DNA of 12,838 bases from contig DUGU01000067.1 of the NCBI GenBank assembly GCA_013331215.1, positions 2,783-15,620 on the forward strand, written 5' to 3'. The notes beneath the pieces were generated by a model. The model saw only the letters and a list, made by a program, of their open reading frames with translations. It made no database searches and was not told where the DNA came from. The position numbers were made by a program, and so were the translations under genes. Below are positions 12,813-12,838 of the stretch, piece by piece (within the stretch, counting starts at the first letter, position 1; the number at the start of each line of letters is the position of its first letter). Source of the stretch: Methanoregulaceae archaeon. GTDB taxonomy: Archaea; Halobacteriota; Methanomicrobia; Methanomicrobiales; Methanospirillaceae.

Positions 12813-12831
12813 CCTCCTATCACTTAGGAGG
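12813..12831 (+). promoter_or_regulatory. Hairpin that would mask a Shine-Dalgarno site
   Basis: CCTCCTA and TAGGAGG form a perfect seven-base-pair stem with the five-base loop TCACT. The 3' arm is a strong Shine-Dalgarno sequence (AGGAGGGG at 12826-12833) that should serve a start codon just past the window end; the 5' arm copies the anti-Shine-Dalgarno end of 16S rRNA. The promoter at 12779-12795 would place the hairpin at the very 5' end of the mRNA. Confidence 0.5.
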
Positions 12832-12838
12832 GGTAAAT

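Overview
The window looks like a GC-rich euryarchaeal chromosome segment, most likely a methanogen of the order Methanomicrobiales (Methanoculleus/Methanofollis-like). Three things point there: archaeal promoter architecture (TATA-like boxes, several about 25-30 bases before an ATG with no Shine-Dalgarno sequence, suggesting leaderless mRNAs), a TrmB-family regulator, and several exported proteins with PEGA, cohesin-like, NHL, CBM6 and dockerin modules on Pro/Thr-rich stalks, a style common in that order. The taxonomic call is inference; there is no rRNA or tRNA here.

Layout. (1) 31-1177: an encapsulin operon, a ferritin-like cargo protein with a C-terminal TVGSLKE docking tail followed by a family-1 encapsulin shell gene, giving an iron-storage or oxidative-stress nanocompartment. 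(2) 1297-3354: a divergent pair, an MFS exporter (minus) and a TrmB-type regulator (plus), probably a local sensing and export module. (3) 3492-5099: an exported six-repeat PEGA protein with a C-terminal membrane anchor. (4) 5103-7104, minus: a KefB-type CPA2 cation:proton antiporter with TrkA-N and TrkA-C domains; its first transmembrane helix lies in frame upstream of the only usable start codon and is cut off from the nearest ATG by a seven-base homopolymer. (5) 7188-8344: small genes, namely a two-helix membrane protein, a 54-residue cysteine-rich protein (minus) and a KGG-repeat stress protein (minus). (6) 8557-12698: three exported-protein genes on the plus strand: a Thr-rich, membrane-anchored protein with a cohesin-like domain; a secreted Pro-rich protein of unknown function; and an NHL-CBM6-dockerin protein interrupted by one in-frame TGA exactly where the repeat pattern demands Trp. 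(7) 12755-12838: the promoter and a Shine-Dalgarno-masking hairpin for a gene beyond the window.

How they may work together. The right half reads as a cell-surface island: a membrane-tethered cohesin-like protein lies about 1.4 kb from an exported carbohydrate-binding protein ending in a dockerin, the two halves of a cellulosome-style docking pair. The left half carries stress and homeostasis functions (encapsulated ferritin, exporter, cation/proton antiporter, KGG protein). Two genes (antiporter and NHL-CBM6-dockerin) each look one base away from intact, so sequencing error or recent gene decay must be separated before drawing biology from them.
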